The notes: generated from the sequence alone by a model not told the origin. 64,000 nucleotides of DNA from Acuticoccus sp965213555 (GCF_965213555.1 NZ_OZ243890.1:2046001-2110000), one strand, 5' to 3'; numbered from the stretch's first letter, positions 17,877-27,463 are shown. Program-made: numbers and translations.

Positions 17877-19364
17877 CTAGCCGCCGCCGAAGCGCTCGCG
17901 GAGCTCGGTCTTCAGCACCTTGCCGTAGTTGTTCTTGGGCAGCGACGCGACCGGCTCGTAGGCCTTGGGGCGCTTGAAGCGCGCGATCTCATCGCGGCAC
18001 AGCGCGTCGAGCGCCTCGGGCTCGATGCGGCAGCCGTCGGCGGGCACCACGAAGGCGACGACCTCCTCGCCCCAGTCCTCGTGCGGGCGGCCGACCACGG
18101 CGACCTCGGCCACCGAGGGGTGGCGCAGAAGGACTTCCTCGACCTCGCGCGGGTAGACGTTGGTCCCGCCCGAGATGATGACGTCCTTGGAGCGGTCCTT
18201 CAGCGTCAGGAACCCGTCCTCGTCCATGACACCCATGTCGCCGGTCCACAGCCAGCCGTCCTTGAGCGTGGCGGCGGTCGCCTCCTCGTTGCGCCAGTAC
18301 CCTGCCATGACGGAGGGGCCGCGCACGACGACCTCGCCGGTCTCCCCAACCGGCAGCGGAGCACCGTCCGGCCCGACGACCGCGACGTCGACGCTGGACT
18401 GGGCGAACCCCACCGAGCCGAGGCGCTCGCGCCAGCGCGGGTGCGTCCGGTCGGCGACGAGGTTGCGGGGGAGGGCCGTGATCGTCATCGGCGACTCGCC
18501 CTGCCCGTAGATCTGCACGAAGCGCGGGCCGAACTGGCTCACCGCGCGCTCGATGTCCGCGACGTACATCGGACCGCCGCCGTAGACGATGGTGCGGATG
18601 CCGTTCCCGTCATGCCGAGCGGCGGCGGCGTGGGCGATGAGCCTGCGCACCATGGTGGGGGCGGCGAACATGTGGATGTCGCCGAGCGTCGCGGCGAGTT
18701 GCAAGATCTCTGCAGGGTCGAAGCCGCCGGAGCGTGGGATGACGTGGCGTGCGCCGCGCAGCACGTGCACCGGCGCGTAGCAGCCGGCGCCGTGGGACAG
18801 CGGCGCCGCGTAGAGCGCCGCGTCCGTGGCACGGACCTCGTCCACGTCGGCAAGGTAGGTGAGCGACATGGCGACGAGGTTGCCGCAGGTCAGCATGACC
18901 CCCTTGGGCCTGCCGGTCGTGCCCGAGGTGTAGAACAGCCAGGCGAGCGCGTCGTCGGCGAGCGGCTCGGGCCGGAGCATCGGCTCGGCGGTGGCAAGCG
19001 CGTCGATGGCGTCATGCCCGAGGGTCGGCACGCCGAGCCCCTCGACCTCGCTCGCCACGAGCTTCGCGCCCGAATCTTGGAGGACGAAGGCCGCCTCCTT
19101 GGGGTGGAGCTTGGCGTTGATGGGGACGACCACGGCGCCCGCCCACCACGCCCCCCACCACAGGTCGAGGTAGAGCGGGTGGTTCGCCATGAAGATCGCG
19201 ACCCGATCGCCGACGCCGATGCCGTTTGAGCGCAGCGCGGTCGCGATCCGCGACGCGCGGTCCGCGAACCGTGCGTAGCTCGAGACCACGGCGTCGCCGG
19301 ACAGGACGGCCGGCGCGTCCGGCGACAGCGTCGCGCTGCGCAACAGCCAGTTGGCAAGGTTCAC
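17877..19364 (-). CDS. AMP-dependent acyl-CoA ligase
   Basis: 495 aa, ANL superfamily. It has the P-loop-like YTSGTTGRPKG (about residue 165), the adenylate motif YGQGES (about 300), the WTGDMG hinge region (about 382) and the C-terminal catalytic Lys in NNYGKVLKTEL. It activates a carboxylic acid to its CoA thioester; chain type is not determinable. Its GTG start overlaps the stop of the NTF2-like gene (GTGA), which ties it to the TRAP/dehydratase operon. This suggests that the end product of that pathway is an organic acid (inference). Confidence 0.85.
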   Translation of the reverse strand: MNLANWLLRSATLSPDAPAVLSGDAVVSSYARFADRASRIATALRSNGIGVGDRVAIFMANHPLYLDLWWGAWWAGAVVVPINAKLHPKEAAFVLQDSGAKLVASEVEGLGVPTLGHDAIDALATAEPMLRPEPLADDALAWLFYTSGTTGRPKGVMLTCGNLVAMSLTYLADVDEVRATDAALYAAPLSHGAGCYAPVHVLRGARHVIPRSGGFDPAEILQLAATLGDIHMFAAPTMVRRLIAHAAAARHDGNGIRTIVYGGGPMYVADIERAVSQFGPRFVQIYGQGESPMTITALPRNLVADRTHPRWRERLGSVGFAQSSVDVAVVGPDGAPLPVGETGEVVVRGPSVMAGYWRNEEATAATLKDGWLWTGDMGVMDEDGFLTLKDRSKDVIISGGTNVYPREVEEVLLRHPSVAEVAVVGRPHEDWGEEVVAFVVPADGCRIEPEALDALCRDEIARFKRPKAYEPVASLPKNNYGKVLKTELRERFGGG

Positions 19365-19894
19365 GGCTGCTCCGCGCGATCCGCTGCGGCGCCAACTCGC
19401 GCCGAGGGCGGTGGGCTCGTCGTCGGCGCGGTGTGGTAGCCCCGCCCCGCGTAGTCGAAGCCGACGAGCGCGTTGTGCGCCTGCCCGTGGTTGATGGGCG
19501 AGGCGTAGTACGCGCGGATCTCATGGATCACGCTGACGGCGTCGTCGAACTCGTACCACTCGGTGCCGCGCAGCACCTCGCCCGTCGTGGTGGTGTAGTG
19601 CGTCCACTCGCTCACGGCCCGGCGTCCGTCGGGCGCCGCCAGGATCGTCTCCAGCGTCCACTGGCTGCCGAGGCGGCCGACGCACCAGACCCAGCCGTCG
19701 GCGATGGCCTCGGCGGTGCGCCAGGGGACGCCGCGCAGGCCGGGCGGGAAGTAGTGCGCCCCGTCGGCCGAGAAGCAGGCGATCAAGCCGTCCCGGTCGG
19801 CGGCGTTGCACATGTCGAAGTAGTGCCGGATCAGCGCCTCGGCGCGGGCGCCCGGATCCTCGAGCGCCCGTGCCGCCGTGAGCCCGTCGCTCAC
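19361..19894 (-). CDS. SnoaL/NTF2-like fold protein
   Basis: 177 aa. The N-terminal helix with ALIRHYFDMCNAADRDGL, then FSADGAHYFPPG and the strand pattern to IRAYYAS, are typical of SnoaL-like cone-shaped domains (isomerases, hydratases, or non-enzymatic binding proteins). GTG start 19894 overlaps the UxaA stop and its own stop overlaps the ligase start, so it is locked into the catabolic operon. Its place between a sugar-acid dehydratase and a CoA ligase suggests a small-molecule isomerase or dehydratase role; that is inference. Confidence 0.75.
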   Translation of the reverse strand: MSDGLTAARALEDPGARAEALIRHYFDMCNAADRDGLIACFSADGAHYFPPGLRGVPWRTAEAIADGWVWCVGRLGSQWTLETILAAPDGRRAVSEWTHYTTTTGEVLRGTEWYEFDDAVSVIHEIRAYYASPINHGQAHNALVGFDYAGRGYHTAPTTSPPPSARVGAAADRAEQP

Positions 19895-21459
19895 CCCGTG
19901 ACGCCGATGGGCCAGGGGGCGAACTCCTCCTCGCCGACGCCCATCGCCTCGCTCTTGGAGCGCTCGCCGGAGGCCACCGCGAGCATCTTGGCGAAGATCT
20001 CCTCGCCGACCTCGTCGAGCGTCTTCTCGCCGTCGATGACGGTGCCGCAGTTGACGTCCATGTCCCCCGTCATGCGCGAGTACATCGGCGTGTTGGAGGA
20101 GAGCTTGATGGTGGGCGCGGGGTAGGAGCCGAAGCAGGAGCCACGGCCGGTGGTGAAGCAGACGAGGTTGGCGCCACCCGCGATCTGCCCCGTCGCCGAC
20201 ACCGGGTCGTAGCCCGGGGTGTCCATGATGACGAGGCCGCGCGAGGTGACGGGCTCGGCGTAGCGCACCACGTCCTCGACGCCGCTGGAGCCGCCCTTCT
20301 TGGAGCCGCCGAGCGCCTTCTCGATGATGTTGGCGAGCCCGCCGGCCTGGTTGCCCGGGGAGACGACGCCGTTCATCTGCGTGTCGCGCCCCTTGGTGTA
20401 GTCGAGCCACCAGTTGATGCGCTCCACGAACTTCTCGCCGACACCGCGGTCGCGCGCGCGGGCGGTCAGGGTGTGCTCGACGCCGTAGAGCTCCGGCGTC
20501 TCCGACAAAAGTGCGGTGCCGCCGTGACGCACCAGGATGTCCACCGCCTTGCCGAGCGCCGGGTTGGCCGACAGGCCGGAGAAGCCGTCCGAGCCGCCGC
20601 ACTGGAGGCCGACCATGATGTGCTCGGCCGAGCACGGCTCGCGCGCGACCCGGTTCGCGTCGGGCAGCATCTCGCGCACCGCCGCCTTGCCGCGGTCGAT
20701 GGCCGAGGCGGTGCCGCCCACCTCCTGCATGGTGACGGCGTGCAGCATCTTGCCCGCCGCCAGCGACTGCTCCTCGAAGAACTTGACGAGGTTGTTGCGC
20801 TCGCAGCCGAGCGCCAGGACGACGGCGCCGGCCATGTTCGGGTGGCGGATGTATCCGGCGAGGGTACGGCGCAGGAGGTCCATGGGCTCGCCGGTGAGCT
20901 CCATGCCGCAGCCCTGCTCGTGGACGAACGGGATGACGCCGTCGACGCCGGGGTAGTCCGCCAGGCGCTCGTCGTCGAAGTAGGCGCCGATCTTACGCGC
21001 CACCGTCGCCGAGCAGTTCACCGTGATGAAGAGGCCGATGTAGTTGCGCGTCGCGACCCGGCCGTCGGCCCGACGGATGCCCATGAAGGTCGCGCGCTCG
21101 CCCTCGGGGAGGAGGTCGGCGGGCCGGTAGTCCTCGCCGTAGCGGTAGTCCTTCTCAATCCCGCCGATCAGCACGTTGTGGGTGTGCAGGTAGTCGCCCG
21201 GGACGATGTCGTGGCCGGCGAAGCCGATGATGGTGGCGTACTTGAGGATCGGCTCGCCCTTGGCGATGGCGGCCGTCGCCATCTTGTGCCCGAGGGGGAT
21301 CGCGGCGCGCGCGGTGACGTCCTCGGAGCCGATGTGGGTGCCCTCGGCGATCTCCTCGCGTGCGACGACGACGTTGTCCGCTGCGTCGAGCCGGATGACG
21401 GGATCGTTGGGCCGCGCGGGCGCGGGACGCACCACGTCGAGGGTGGGGGCGTCGCTCAT
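19891..21459 (-). CDS. UxaA-family altronate/galactarate-type dehydratase
   Basis: 522 aa, ATG behind a strong AAGGAGG. The SAF domain covers residues 20-95 (the UxaA N-terminal module). The large dehydratase domain contains CNNL-type metal-site sequence (GCERNNL), LQCGGSDGFSG (about residue 270) and PGNQAGGLANIIEKALGG (about 365). It dehydrates a hexonate such as D-altronate or galactarate to a 2-keto-3-deoxy acid. It lies 106 bases downstream of a second, unrelated dehydratase of the IlvD/Edd family and within the TRAP transporter cluster. Confidence 0.88.
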   Translation of the reverse strand: MSDAPTLDVVRPAPARPNDPVIRLDAADNVVVAREEIAEGTHIGSEDVTARAAIPLGHKMATAAIAKGEPILKYATIIGFAGHDIVPGDYLHTHNVLIGGIEKDYRYGEDYRPADLLPEGERATFMGIRRADGRVATRNYIGLFITVNCSATVARKIGAYFDDERLADYPGVDGVIPFVHEQGCGMELTGEPMDLLRRTLAGYIRHPNMAGAVVLALGCERNNLVKFFEEQSLAAGKMLHAVTMQEVGGTASAIDRGKAAVREMLPDANRVAREPCSAEHIMVGLQCGGSDGFSGLSANPALGKAVDILVRHGGTALLSETPELYGVEHTLTARARDRGVGEKFVERINWWLDYTKGRDTQMNGVVSPGNQAGGLANIIEKALGGSKKGGSSGVEDVVRYAEPVTSRGLVIMDTPGYDPVSATGQIAGGANLVCFTTGRGSCFGSYPAPTIKLSSNTPMYSRMTGDMDVNCGTVIDGEKTLDEVGEEIFAKMLAVASGERSKSEAMGVGEEEFAPWPIGVTG

Positions 21460-21565
21460 GGTGTCCTCCTTGTGCGTGCCACGAACTTATAGCAACGGAC
21501 GCAAAGGCCAACGGTCATCGGCTTCGCAGGGCCAACCTCCCGCCGTAGCAGCCCGCGATCCCGGC

Positions 21566-23305
21566 TCAGTAGATCGCCGGCTCCTCGACCATCGGACCGG
21601 CGTCCGTAAGCAGGAAGTCGAAGTCGCAACCGTCGTTCGCCTGCATGATGTGGCGCGAGAACATGAAGCCGTAGCCCCGGCCGTAGCGTGGCGGCGGCGG
21701 CGTCCACGCCGCGCGACGGGCGGCGAGCTCGGCCTCGTCGACGCGCATGTCGAGCCGTCGGTTCGGCACGTCGAGCTCGACGATGTCGCCCGTGCGCAGG
21801 AGCGCCAGCGGACCGCCCACGTAGGCCTCCGGGGCCACGTGCAGGACGCAGGCCCCGTAGGACGTGCCCGACATGCGCGCGTCCGACAGGCGGACCATGT
21901 CGCGCATCCCCTTGTTGAGCAGCGCCTGGGGCATCGGGATCATCCCCCACTCGGGCATCCCCGGCCCGCCCTGGGGACCCGCGTTGCGCAGGACGAGGAC
22001 GGTGTCGGGGCTCATCGGATGGTCCACGTCGGTGATGATCGCCTTCATCTCCTCGTAGCTGTCGGCGACGAGGGCAGGCCCCGAATGCACATGGAACCGC
22101 GGATCGCAGGCCGCCGGCTTGATGATCGCGCCGTCGGGGGCGAGGTTGCCCTTCAGCACGGCGAGCGAGCCCTCGTGGTAGACCGGGTCGTCGAGGGTGC
22201 GGATGACGTCGGAGTTGTAGACCTTCGCGCCCTCGATCTCCTCGCCGAGCGGGCGGCCCGAGACGGTGAGCGCGGTGCGGTCGAGCTTGTCGCCGAGGTT
22301 CGCCATCAGCGCGCGCAGGCCGCCGGCGTAGTAGAAGTCCTCCATGAGGTAGGGCTTGCCGGAGGGGCGCACGTTGGCGATCACCGGCGTCGTGCGGCCG
22401 ATCCGGTCGAGGTCGTCGAGCTCCAGCGCGATGCCGGCGCGGCGGGCCATGGCGATGAGGTGGATGATCGCGTTGGTCGAGCAGCCCGTCGCCATCGCCA
22501 CGGTGACGGCGTTCTTGACGGCGGCCGGCGTCATCACCTTGCCCGGCCTCAGGTCCTCCCAGACCATCGCGACGGCACGGCGGCCCGAGGCGGCGGCCAT
22601 CCGCTGGTGGTTGACGTCCGGGGCCGGGATCGAGGAGGCGCCGGACAGGGTTAGCCCCAGCGCCTCGGCGATGGCGGTCATCGTCGAGGCGGTGCCCATC
22701 GTCATGCAGTGGCCGTAGGAGCGGGCGATGCCGGCCTCCACGCCCTGCCACTCCTCGGCGGTGATGGTGCCGGCGCGCCGCTCGTCCCAGTACTTCCAAG
22801 CGTCGGTGCCCGAGCCGAGGTGCTGGCCGGCGTAGTTGCCGCGCAGCATCGGGCCAGCGGGGACGTAGAGGAACGGCAGCCCCATGGACACCGCGCCCAT
22901 GACGAGGGCGGGCGTGGTCTTGTCGCACCCGCCCATCAGGACCGCGCCGTCGACCGGGTGGCAGCGCAGCAGCTCCTCGGTCTCCATCGCGAGGAGGTTG
23001 CGGTAGAGCATCGTCGACGGCTTCACGAGGTTCTCGCCGAGCGACAGCGCCGGCAGCTCCATGGGGAAGCCGCCCTCCTGCAGGATGCCGCGCTTCACCC
23101 ACTCCACGCGGTCCTTGAAGTGCATGTGGCAGGGCTGGGCGTCGGACCACGTGTTGATGATCGCGATCACCGGCCGGCCGTCCCAGTCCTCCCGCGCGTA
23201 GCCCATCTGCATGACGCGCGAGCGGTGGCCCATGGAGCGCAGGTCGTCCGGCGCCATCCAGCGGGCGGACCTCAGATCGTCGTATGTCTTGGTACGCTGT
23301 GCCAC
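21566..23305 (-). CDS. IlvD/Edd-family sugar-acid dehydratase
   Basis: 579 aa from GTG 23305. The iron-sulfur and Mg ligands of the family are visible: the motif GGCDKTTPAL (about residue 105), SYGHCMTMGTASTM (about 175), and the C-terminal SDARMSGTSYG (about 455). It resembles aldonate dehydratases (arabonate, xylonate, fuconate) more than biosynthetic IlvD, but the substrate is unresolved. The start lies four bases after the stop of the 41-residue membrane peptide and has no ribosome-binding site of its own, so it is probably translated by coupling. Confidence 0.87.
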   Translation of the reverse strand: MAQRTKTYDDLRSARWMAPDDLRSMGHRSRVMQMGYAREDWDGRPVIAIINTWSDAQPCHMHFKDRVEWVKRGILQEGGFPMELPALSLGENLVKPSTMLYRNLLAMETEELLRCHPVDGAVLMGGCDKTTPALVMGAVSMGLPFLYVPAGPMLRGNYAGQHLGSGTDAWKYWDERRAGTITAEEWQGVEAGIARSYGHCMTMGTASTMTAIAEALGLTLSGASSIPAPDVNHQRMAAASGRRAVAMVWEDLRPGKVMTPAAVKNAVTVAMATGCSTNAIIHLIAMARRAGIALELDDLDRIGRTTPVIANVRPSGKPYLMEDFYYAGGLRALMANLGDKLDRTALTVSGRPLGEEIEGAKVYNSDVIRTLDDPVYHEGSLAVLKGNLAPDGAIIKPAACDPRFHVHSGPALVADSYEEMKAIITDVDHPMSPDTVLVLRNAGPQGGPGMPEWGMIPMPQALLNKGMRDMVRLSDARMSGTSYGACVLHVAPEAYVGGPLALLRTGDIVELDVPNRRLDMRVDEAELAARRAAWTPPPPRYGRGYGFMFSRHIMQANDGCDFDFLLTDAGPMVEEPAIY

Positions 23306-23309
23306 TGGG

Positions 23310-23435
23310 TTAGCGGCCGATCGGCAACGCGAACACGAACATGACGTAGGAGAGGCCGCCGGCAAGGACGAGGCCGAGGATCCACGGTGCGAGGCCGTAG
23401 CGGTCCATGTCCTCGCGGGTGTCGCGTCCGATCAT
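23310..23435 (-). CDS. 41-residue single-span membrane peptide in the TRAP operon
   Basis: Begins MIGRDTREDMDRYGLAPWI and continues into one hydrophobic helix of about 23 residues, ending LPIGR. GGAGAAG stands six to twelve bases before ATG 23435. It starts 28 bases after the TRAP permease gene and ends four bases before the dehydratase start, so it fills its gap exactly. I do not recognise a family. It may be an accessory subunit of the TRAP permease or a small leader that delivers ribosomes to the dehydratase. The good ribosome-binding site, charged N-terminus and transmembrane helix support a real gene. Confidence 0.65.
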   Translation of the reverse strand: MIGRDTREDMDRYGLAPWILGLVLAGGLSYVMFVFALPIGR

Positions 23436-23463
23436 AGAACTTCTCCAAAGGGCATCACGCCGG

Positions 23464-25554
23464 TCAGCCGGACAGGTACTCGGGCAGCCATAGCGCGATC
23501 TGGGGGTAGAACAGGACGAGGGCGAGGCCGATGATCTGCAGCACGATGAACGGCAGGACCGACAGGTAGATCTCCTGCAGCGTCACGTCCGGTGGCGCCA
23601 CCGACTTCAGCCAGAAGCAGGCCGGACCGAACGGTGGCGACAGGAAGTAGATCTGGATGTTCATCACGAACAGGATCCCGAACCAGACCTTCGCCTGATC
23701 GACGGTGAGGCCGAGCTCGGGCGCCAGCGTCTCCACGACCGGGGCGAACACCGGCACCGTGATGAAGACGATGGCGATCCACTCCATGAAGGTGCCGAGC
23801 ACCACCAGGATCGCCATCATGGCGAGGATGACGCCGAGCGCCGGCAGGCCGAGGTCGAGGAACAGCGACTCCATGAAGCGGGCGCCACCGACGAGGTTGA
23901 AGATGCCGACGAAGGACACCGCGCCGAGGATCAGCCAGATGATGGTGCCGACCGTGGTCATCGTGCCGAGCAGCGCCGCGGTGATGACGTTCCAGCGGAA
24001 CTCGTTGCGCACCGCCGCCACCACCAGCGCGCCGAGGCAGCCCACCGAGGCGGCTTCGGTCACCGAGGCGACGCCGCCGTAGATCGAGCCCATCACGGCC
24101 GCGATGAGGAGGATGCACAGCACCACCGCGACGATGCGGTGGGTGTTGAGCCCGCCGCGTTCGCCCGACATCGCGGCGACCTCCGCCGCGGTGGGCGCGA
24201 GCTTGTGATCGATGTTCACGCGCACGAGCACGTAGCCCGCGTAGAACACGGCGAGCATCAGCCCCGGCGTCGCACCCGCCATGAAGAGGTCACCGATGCC
24301 GACCTCCGCCGACAGGCCGTAGACGATCATGATGATCGACGGCGGGATCAGCGTCGCCAGCGCCCCGGACGCGCAGATCAGCCCGATGGACAGCTTGCGG
24401 TCGTAGCCGAGGCGGAAGAGCTGCGGCAGCGCGACGAGGCCGAGCATGACGATCTCGCCGCCCATCACACCGCTCATCGCCGCGAGGATGACGGCGACCA
24501 CCGTGGTCTGCACCGCGACGCCGCCGCGGAAGTTGCCGGCGAACACGCTCATCGCGTCGAACAGGTCCTCGGCGATGCCCGCGCGCTCCAGGATCGAGGC
24601 CATGAGGACGAAGAACGGCACAGCCACGAGCGGGTAATTCTCGAGCAGCTTCACCGCGTTCTGCGCCACGAGGTAGAGCCCGTCGGGACCGAAGAACGAC
24701 ATCGCCATGATGACCGAGACGATGAGCGTCACGATGCCGAGCGGCATCCCGGTCATCATGAGGCCGATGAGGAGGACCACCATGATGACGGAGATCGTCC
24801 CAAGGTCGTAGGACCGCATCTGCAGGACGTCGGACGGGTCGAGCGCCGCGCCGATGGAGGTGAAGGCTTGGCTGAGCCCAGTCACCATGGGGCCGACGCC
24901 CTCCGTCTCGCCGAGGAAGACGGCGAGCGCCTGGGCACCGAAGTAGACGACCATGAAGAGCGCGAGGAGCGACACCGCGAACCGCGCCGCACGGCTCGTC
25001 ACGTGCCGGTAGAGGTTCACCGTGAGCTGGGTGAGGTACAGGAAGGCGCCCGCGGCGAGCAGCACCTTGAACATCATCGGCATCGGCGAGTTGAACGGCG
25101 AGCCGGTCCGCTCCACGCGCAGGATGGCGTTGTAGCCGCGCAGCGCCGCGTCGGAGAGCAGGAGGTAGAGCGCGAGGACGCCGACGAGCATGGCGAAGAG
25201 GTCGAGCCACCACCTCGTGCGCGGCGACACCATCGAGTGGATCACCGTGATCGCGATGTGGCGACCCTTCAGCGTGATGTAGCCGGACGACAGCATCCAC
25301 GCTGTGCCGACGAGGACGAGGACGAGCTCGAAGGCCCACAGCGTCGGGGCGTTCAACAGGTAGCGTGCGAACACCTCGTAGAGCGTGACGCCCGCGGCGA
25401 CCATGTAGAGCGTCGAAACCGCGATGCCCACGAAGTGGCTGACGTGGTCGACGGGGCCGTAGCGGACGGCCACGTCGTCGGCGCGGCGAAGCGGGTCGGC
25501 TTCATCGACCTCGAGGGGGGCGCCCGCGAGGCGGCGCTCGGTGTCGGTGGCCAT
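23464..25554 (-). CDS. TRAP transporter permease, fused DctQ-DctM
   Basis: 696 aa. The N-terminal third (about residues 35-190) is the four-helix DctQ small subunit. The remainder, from about residue 250, is the DctM large subunit with about 12 hydrophobic segments and the conserved GGEIVMLGLVALPQ region. It drives Na+- or H+-coupled uptake of an organic acid delivered by DctP. AAGGGGA precedes ATG 25554. A 210-base gap to dctP (25555-25764) holds no gene that I can support; it may be a processing or attenuation site that sets different DctP and permease levels. Confidence 0.92.
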   Translation of the reverse strand: MATDTERRLAGAPLEVDEADPLRRADDVAVRYGPVDHVSHFVGIAVSTLYMVAAGVTLYEVFARYLLNAPTLWAFELVLVLVGTAWMLSSGYITLKGRHIAITVIHSMVSPRTRWWLDLFAMLVGVLALYLLLSDAALRGYNAILRVERTGSPFNSPMPMMFKVLLAAGAFLYLTQLTVNLYRHVTSRAARFAVSLLALFMVVYFGAQALAVFLGETEGVGPMVTGLSQAFTSIGAALDPSDVLQMRSYDLGTISVIMVVLLIGLMMTGMPLGIVTLIVSVIMAMSFFGPDGLYLVAQNAVKLLENYPLVAVPFFVLMASILERAGIAEDLFDAMSVFAGNFRGGVAVQTTVVAVILAAMSGVMGGEIVMLGLVALPQLFRLGYDRKLSIGLICASGALATLIPPSIIMIVYGLSAEVGIGDLFMAGATPGLMLAVFYAGYVLVRVNIDHKLAPTAAEVAAMSGERGGLNTHRIVAVVLCILLIAAVMGSIYGGVASVTEAASVGCLGALVVAAVRNEFRWNVITAALLGTMTTVGTIIWLILGAVSFVGIFNLVGGARFMESLFLDLGLPALGVILAMMAILVVLGTFMEWIAIVFITVPVFAPVVETLAPELGLTVDQAKVWFGILFVMNIQIYFLSPPFGPACFWLKSVAPPDVTLQEIYLSVLPFIVLQIIGLALVLFYPQIALWLPEYLSG

Positions 25555-25764
25555 GGTGTCGTCCCCTTCAAGGGTGCGGCGCCCCTATGGGCTCGACCTT
25601 CGGGTCTCGTCGACCTCGGCGGACCACGCAGGCCGGCGTGCCAACGCAGGCCTCGGCAGCGCCGAGCAGGACGTGCACCGCCGCATCGGCGACGGCGGGG
25701 GCAGGCGCCCCGCCGCCCGTGCGTCGGCCTCAGGTTGATGCGGCGCGGGCCTCGGCGGGCGCGA

Positions 25765-26823
25765 TCACTGGCTGCCGAAGTCGGCCGACAGCAGCCCCGC
25801 CTTCTTCATGTAAGCGATGTGCGTGTCGTAGGCCTCCTGGGCGAGCTCGGAGCCGGCGGCGAAGTCCTTCCAAGCCTCCGTCGCGATCTCACGGAACTTG
25901 TCGCGCTCGGCCTGGGGCCAGTCGATGATCGTGAGGTCGCTGTCCGCCCGGTCCCGTGAGACGAGCGTGAGGTCCTGCTGGCGCACCTCGCGGGTGAGAT
26001 CCATGTACGCCGCCTCCCACCACACCTCGATGATGGTCCGCTGCGCATCAGTCAGGGAGTCCCAGACTTCCTGGTTGAACGTGAGCTGCAGGGTCGGCAT
26101 CGAGTGGATGCCCGGGTAGATCGGGTACTTGGCGATCTTGTGCATCCCGTTCGCGTCGTTGTTGACGTAGGCGGAGTTGTCCGCCGCGTCGATCACGCGC
26201 CGCTCCAGCGCCCCGTATGTCTCCGACGCCGGCAGCGCGACCGGTGCGGCGCCCGCACGGCGGAAGACGTCCGCGGCGAGGCCCTCGGGCGAGCGGATCT
26301 TCTTGCCCTCGAGGTCGCTGACCTTCTCGATGGGCACCGTCGACACGAACGCTTCCCTCGAGTACGCGCCGCAGGCGACGACGTGGACGCCCGGGAAGTA
26401 CTCGTCATAGAGCTTTTGTAGGACCTCCCTGCCGCCCTCGCGCTGGCAGAAGTTCCAAACCTGCTCGGGACTGTCGTAACCGGCGATGAGGTCGCCCATC
26501 AGGGCGAAAGCAGGGTCCGTCCCTGCAAAGTAGGCGGTCGCCGTGTAGTCGCCGTCTAGGATGCCGACCTGGATGGCCTCAGGGGTCTCACGGTGACCGA
26601 CCACCGACTCGATGGGCAGGAACTCGATCTCGAGCTCTCCTTCGGTCATCGTCGTCAGCTTCGGCAGCCACTTCTCACGCAAGTACTGCAGGCTGAAGTG
26701 GCTCGCGTTCGAGCTTGTCTGCAGCTTCAGCGTCCGCGCGGTCGCCGCGTCCGGCAACAGCGTGCAAAGCGATGCGGCCAACGTCGTCGACAACGCGAGC
26801 GTCAACACCGATCTGGCGTTCAT
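25765..26823 (-). CDS. dctP: TRAP transporter substrate-binding protein DctP
   Basis: 352 aa from ATG 26823, preceded by a strong GGGGAGGA. The Sec signal peptide covers residues 1-29 (cleavage near ATA-RT). The DctP fold shows LKLQTSSN at the N-terminus, the conserved Arg-containing IRSPEGLAADVFRRAGAAP block (about 180) that contacts the carboxylate, and ETYGALERRVIDAADNS (about 205). An acidic ligand such as a sugar acid is expected from the family and the two neighbouring dehydratases. It is first in the minus-strand operon and divergent from the OsmC gene. Confidence 0.9.
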   Translation of the reverse strand: MNARSVLTLALSTTLAASLCTLLPDAATARTLKLQTSSNASHFSLQYLREKWLPKLTTMTEGELEIEFLPIESVVGHRETPEAIQVGILDGDYTATAYFAGTDPAFALMGDLIAGYDSPEQVWNFCQREGGREVLQKLYDEYFPGVHVVACGAYSREAFVSTVPIEKVSDLEGKKIRSPEGLAADVFRRAGAAPVALPASETYGALERRVIDAADNSAYVNNDANGMHKIAKYPIYPGIHSMPTLQLTFNQEVWDSLTDAQRTIIEVWWEAAYMDLTREVRQQDLTLVSRDRADSDLTIIDWPQAERDKFREIATEAWKDFAAGSELAQEAYDTHIAYMKKAGLLSADFGSQ

Positions 26824-26877
26824 GGACTTCCTCCCCGTAGTCTTGTTTTGCTCTCGGCCGGTGGCCGATTTGACGGC

Positions 26878-26906
26878 AGCGTAGGTCACTCCGCCGCATC
26901 GGACAA
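26878..26906 (-). promoter_or_regulatory. Weak candidate promoter for the TRAP/dehydratase operon
   Basis: Reading the minus strand, TTGTCC (26901-26906) is separated by 17 bases from TACGCT (26878-26883), about 55 bases before the dctP start. The match to sigma70 consensus is modest. The 206-base divergent region 26824-27029 also has to hold the OsmC promoter. Confidence 0.3.
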
Positions 26907-27029
26907 GGGACCGCGGGCATAGGCGTGTCGCGTCGAGCGGCGAACCGTGCGGTGGCGACGAGCTTGGTAAACTGCGTTACTTGTTCACGGATGAAGCAGC
27001 CGCGCGCCGCGGCAACACGGAGGACAACC

Positions 27030-27458
27030 ATGAAACGCACCGCATCCGCCGCTTGGCAGGGCGCCCTCAAGGACGGATCGGGGACGGTGTCCACCGAGAT
27101 GGGAGGGCTGTCGCAGACCCCGTACTCGTTCAACACGCGGTTCGAGGACGGCACCAGCGGCACCAACCCCGAGGAGCTCCTCGGGGCCGCCCACGCGGCG
27201 TGCTTCACCATGGCGGTCAGCCACGAGCTCGCCGGCGCGGGGCACCCGCCGCAGCGCGCCGAGACGAAGGCGAGCGTGCAGCTCGATCAGGTCGAGGGGG
27301 GCTTCGCGATCTCCAAGATCCACCTCTCGCTCGTCGCGGACGTCCCAGGACTGTCGGACGAGGAGTTTCAGAAGATCGCGAGCTCGGCGAAGGAGAACTG
27401 TCCGCTGTCCAAGGCGATCGCCGCCCCCATCGAGCTCGATGCGAGGTTGATGAGCTGA
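27030..27458 (+). CDS. OsmC-family peroxiredoxin
   Basis: 142 aa, matching the small OsmC proteins that reduce organic hydroperoxides with thiols. Both catalytic cysteines are present: Cys53 in AAHAACFTMA and a second in ENCPLSKAI near residue 121. GGAGGACAACC precedes ATG 27030. It is monocistronic, followed by a strong terminator hairpin, and divergent from the TRAP locus. Confidence 0.9.
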   Translation: MKRTASAAWQGALKDGSGTVSTEMGGLSQTPYSFNTRFEDGTSGTNPEELLGAAHAACFTMAVSHELAGAGHPPQRAETKASVQLDQVEGGFAISKIHLSLVADVPGLSDEEFQKIASSAKENCPLSKAIAAPIELDARLMS

Positions 27459-27463
27459 GGTTT

